A stretch of DNA of 34,719 nucleotides from Altibacter sp. Lineage in GTDB: Bacteria > Bacteroidota > Bacteroidia > Flavobacteriales > Flavobacteriaceae. The stretch spans positions 1 through 34,719 of the forward strand of contig NZ_JAIOHK010000039.1 in assembly GCF_019913785.1 (NCBI RefSeq), read 5' to 3'. The notes beneath the pieces were generated by a model. That model made no database searches, was not told the origin of the DNA, and saw only the letters and a list, made by a program, of their open reading frames with translations. Every line of letters begins with the position of its first letter. Position 1 is the first letter of the stretch. A program made the position numbers and the translations under genes. Positions 32,074 to 34,719 of this stretch are shown in pieces.

Positions 32074-34719
32074 ATGAAAGAAGGTTTAGCAGGAAAAATT
32101 GCCAAGGGCTTTATAGGCTCTAAGCTAACAGTGCTTCTTATGATCGTCTTTATGGTGATTGGCGTGTATAGCTCGTTTCAGATCCCAAGAGAAGAAGAAC
32201 CACAGATCAATGTACCCATGGCCGATATTTTTGTAGGCTATCCCGGGGCAAATCCGACGGAGGTTGAATCACGTGTCATAAAGCCATTGGAGAAACTTAT
32301 TTCCAATATCAAGGGGGTTGAATATGTGTATTCTACCTCGATGAAAGAACAGGGCATGGTCATCGTGCAATTTTATGTGGGAGAAGATATTGAACGGTCT
32401 TTTGTGAAGCTGTACAACGAGATCAACAAGCATATGGATGAAATGCCGGCGGGTGTGACATTCCCTTTGGTAAAAACTAGGTCTATTGACGATGTTCCCA
32501 TGTTGGGACTTACACTTTGGAGTGAAAATTATGACGACTACCAACTAAAACAGCTCGCACAGGAGCTAACCGATGAGATCGAGAAGGTAGGTGATGTGTC
32601 GGCTACTCAGAAAATAGGCGGGAGAAACCGTCAGTTACGAGTGGTGTTGGACAAGGAAAAACTAGCTGCCAGCGGACTCGATTTTTTGAGTGTTTCTGAA
32701 ATGATTAGGGTGAACAACCAGCAGTTAGTAGCGGGTAGTTTTGATAAAAACGATACTGAATTCTTAATTGAAACCGGAAAATTTTTGGAATCGGCTGAAG
32801 ATGTTGAAAATCTGGTGGTAGGCGTACAACAAAATCGGCCTATCTATTTGAGGCAGATCGCGAAAATACAAGACGGACCGGAAATTCCAAAAAATTATGT
32901 TTCATTGGGCTTTGGTCAGGCGAGTGAGGATGCGGCGCAGTATAATTCGGAGTATCCGGCTGTGACTATTTCGATCGCAAAACGAAAAGGCGCGGATGCT
33001 ATGAAAATTTCGGATATTATTCTGGAAAAAGTTGAGCATTTGCGTACAAACCTTATTCCGGATGATGTACATGTGGAAGTAACTCGAAACTACGGTGAAA
33101 CGGCTTCACAAAAAGTGTCCGAATTATTGCTACATCTTCTTGGAGCAATCCTCGCGGTTACATTGGTGGTGATGCTTGCTATGGGTTGGCGTGGCGGATT
33201 AGTAGTATTCCTATCGGTGCCCATTACGTTTGCACTTACCTTATTGAGTTACTATATTTTAGATTATACCCTCAATCGGATTACGCTTTTTGCCTTGGTA
33301 TTTGTGACCGGTATAGTGGTGGACGATTCCATTATTATTGCCGAAAACATGCACCGACATTTTAAAATGAAACGATTGCCTTTTAAGCAGGCAGCCATAT
33401 ATGCTATCAATGAAGTAGGAAATCCCACCATTTTGGCCACATTGACGGTGATTGCTTCGGTCTTACCCATGGCATTTGTTTCAGGTTTAATGGGGCCTTA
33501 TATGTCGCCTATGCCTATTGGCGCCTCTATTGCGATGTTATTATCTCTTTTTGTGGCACTTACCATTACACCTTATCTGGGCGTACTCTTCCTAAGAGAA
33601 AAAGAGAAAAAGGGAAAACCGGTCAAGGAACCTAAGTTATTAGAGGACACCTTTATTTACCGAATGTACGCGAAGTTTGAGACGCCGTTAATTGAAAATA
33701 AGAAAAAGCGCTGGTTGTTCCTTGGGGTTACATTCCTTTTGTTGATGGGATCGGTAGGGATGTTTTTTACAAATTCGGTGGCTGTGAAGATGTTGCCTTT
33801 CGACAATAAGAATGAATTTCAGGTAGTAATCGATATGCCGGAGGGGACCACCCTTGAAAGAACGGCTGTGGTCGCTAAGGAAATCAGCCAGTTTGTTGCC
33901 ATGCAACCGCAGGTGGTAAATTACCAGAGCTATGTAGGTACCTCGGCACCCATAACCTTTAACGGATTGGTGCGGCATTACGATTTAAGAGGAGGAAGTA
34001 ATATGGCCGATATTCAAGTAAACCTAACCGATAAAAAAGATAGAAAGGATCAAAGTCACGATATCGCCAAGGCCTTCCGACCCGGGATTCAGAAGATCGC
34101 TGCAAAGTTTGGCGCCAATGTGAAAATTGTGGAAGTTCCTCCGGGGCCTCCGGTATTGTCTACGATCGTTGCCGAAATTTACGGGCCGGATTATAAGACA
34201 CAGATAGAGGTGGCCGATGCGGTTCAGCAGATACTAATAAACACAGACGATGTGGTAGATGTGGACTGGATGGTTGAAGCAGACCAAACCGAATATCAGT
34301 TTGTTATCAACAAGGAAAAGGCCATGCTGTACGGCGTGACCCCACAGCAGATCACACAAACCATGCATATGGCTTTGAGTGAACACGCTGTCACCCAATT
34401 GTACGATGAGGATGCTTCTCGCCAAGTACAATTAATAGTATCCTTGGATGAAAAGGAAAAATCCACCCTGCAGGATATATCCCAAATAAAGATACAATCC
34501 AACCAAGGAAATATGGTGCCTGTAGCCGATTTGATTGAGATTAAGGAAACGATTCGGGACAAGAGTATTTATAGGAAGAATCAAAAGCGAGTGGTGTATG
34601 TGATGGCCGATATGGCAGGCGCACTTGAAAGTCCGGTCTATGCCATTTTAGGAATGACAGATAAACTGAAGCAGATACCACTTCCTGAAGGGTATTCTTT
34701 AGAAGAGTTGTATATAAAA
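32074..34719 (+). CDS. RND efflux transporter permease (3' end outside the window)
   Basis: The frame is open from the ATG at 32074 to the last base, 882 codons, of a protein usually a little over 1,000 residues long. It belongs to the AcrB superfamily. There is a first membrane helix near residues 16-33, then a periplasmic porter region starting PREEEPQINVPMADIFVGYPGA. A cluster of membrane segments spans about 350-510, and a second half starts near 545. The proton-relay pair is kept in GIVVDDSIIIAENMHRH (Asp417, Asp418). GANPTEVESRVIKPLE is typical of the family. It uses the proton gradient to drive efflux through the adaptor and TolC protein upstream. Substrate class cannot be decided here. 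Confidence 0.93.
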   Translation, partial: MKEGLAGKIAKGFIGSKLTVLLMIVFMVIGVYSSFQIPREEEPQINVPMADIFVGYPGANPTEVESRVIKPLEKLISNIKGVEYVYSTSMKEQGMVIVQFYVGEDIERSFVKLYNEINKHMDEMPAGVTFPLVKTRSIDDVPMLGLTLWSENYDDYQLKQLAQELTDEIEKVGDVSATQKIGGRNRQLRVVLDKEKLAASGLDFLSVSEMIRVNNQQLVAGSFDKNDTEFLIETGKFLESAEDVENLVVGVQQNRPIYLRQIAKIQDGPEIPKNYVSLGFGQASEDAAQYNSEYPAVTISIAKRKGADAMKISDIILEKVEHLRTNLIPDDVHVEVTRNYGETASQKVSELLLHLLGAILAVTLVVMLAMGWRGGLVVFLSVPITFALTLLSYYILDYTLNRITLFALVFVTGIVVDDSIIIAENMHRHFKMKRLPFKQAAIYAINEVGNPTILATLTVIASVLPMAFVSGLMGPYMSPMPIGASIAMLLSLFVALTITPYLGVLFLREKEKKGKPVKEPKLLEDTFIYRMYAKFETPLIENKKKRWLFLGVTFLLLMGSVGMFFTNSVAVKMLPFDNKNEFQVVIDMPEGTTLERTAVVAKEISQFVAMQPQVVNYQSYVGTSAPITFNGLVRHYDLRGGSNMADIQVNLTDKKDRKDQSHDIAKAFRPGIQKIAAKFGANVKIVEVPPGPPVLSTIVAEIYGPDYKTQIEVADAVQQILINTDDVVDVDWMVEADQTEYQFVINKEKAMLYGVTPQQITQTMHMALSEHAVTQLYDEDASRQVQLIVSLDEKEKSTLQDISQIKIQSNQGNMVPVADLIEIKETIRDKSIYRKNQKRVVYVMADMAGALESPVYAILGMTDKLKQIPLPEGYSLEELYIK

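Overview
The window comes from the chromosome of a member of the Bacteroidota, almost certainly a marine-type Flavobacteriaceae. The evidence is the gliding genes gldB and gldC, the Bacteroidota form of the division and cell-wall (dcw) cluster with an FtsL-like protein and an FtsI carrying a PASTA domain, and several promoters of the flavobacterial TAnnTTTG type. Shine-Dalgarno sequences are nearly absent and GC content is moderate. No insertion sequence, prophage or CRISPR array was seen.

Layout. 1-5.4 kb: the 3' end of dnaG, a convergent NarL-type response regulator, nadE, then the divergent gldB-gldC-orf122 operon. These face a ysxC/alpha-beta hydrolase pair on the minus strand. 5.5-21.2 kb: one long plus-strand dcw operon, mraZ-rsmH-ftsL-ftsI-murE-mraY-murD-ftsW-murG-murC-ftsQ-ftsA-ftsZ. 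It has mostly overlapping or abutting genes, starts behind a repeat array that looks like the MraZ operator, and ends at a clear terminator. It supplies lipid I/II synthesis, septal synthesis and the Z ring. ddl, murB, murF and ftsB are absent from it. 21.2-22.1 kb: a GatB/YqeY-domain gene, a tRNA-Arg(UCG) just behind it, and about 300 bases of strongly structured non-coding DNA.

22.1-24.7 kb: a three-gene Mla-type lipid transporter (permease, ATPase, MCE protein), convergent with a 1-Cys peroxiredoxin. 25.6-29.4 kb: a membrane-anchored protein of unknown function, an outer-membrane beta-barrel protein, a four-helix membrane protein coupled to a Crp/Fnr regulator, and a TauE/SafE transporter. 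29.5 kb to the end: a TolC / membrane-fusion / RND tripartite efflux operon, whose permease runs off the window.

Most of the window is ordinary core genome. The least ordinary parts are: (i) the tRNA-Arg, whose tertiary pair 19-56 appears to be A-U instead of the near-universal G-C; (ii) a 130-base cloverleaf-like inverted-repeat element flush with its 3' end, with competing folds and a second terminator-like hairpin; (iii) a response regulator with Glu where the phosphorylated Asp should be; and (iv) a second large hairpin element inside the efflux operon. All of this was read by eye, without database searches.
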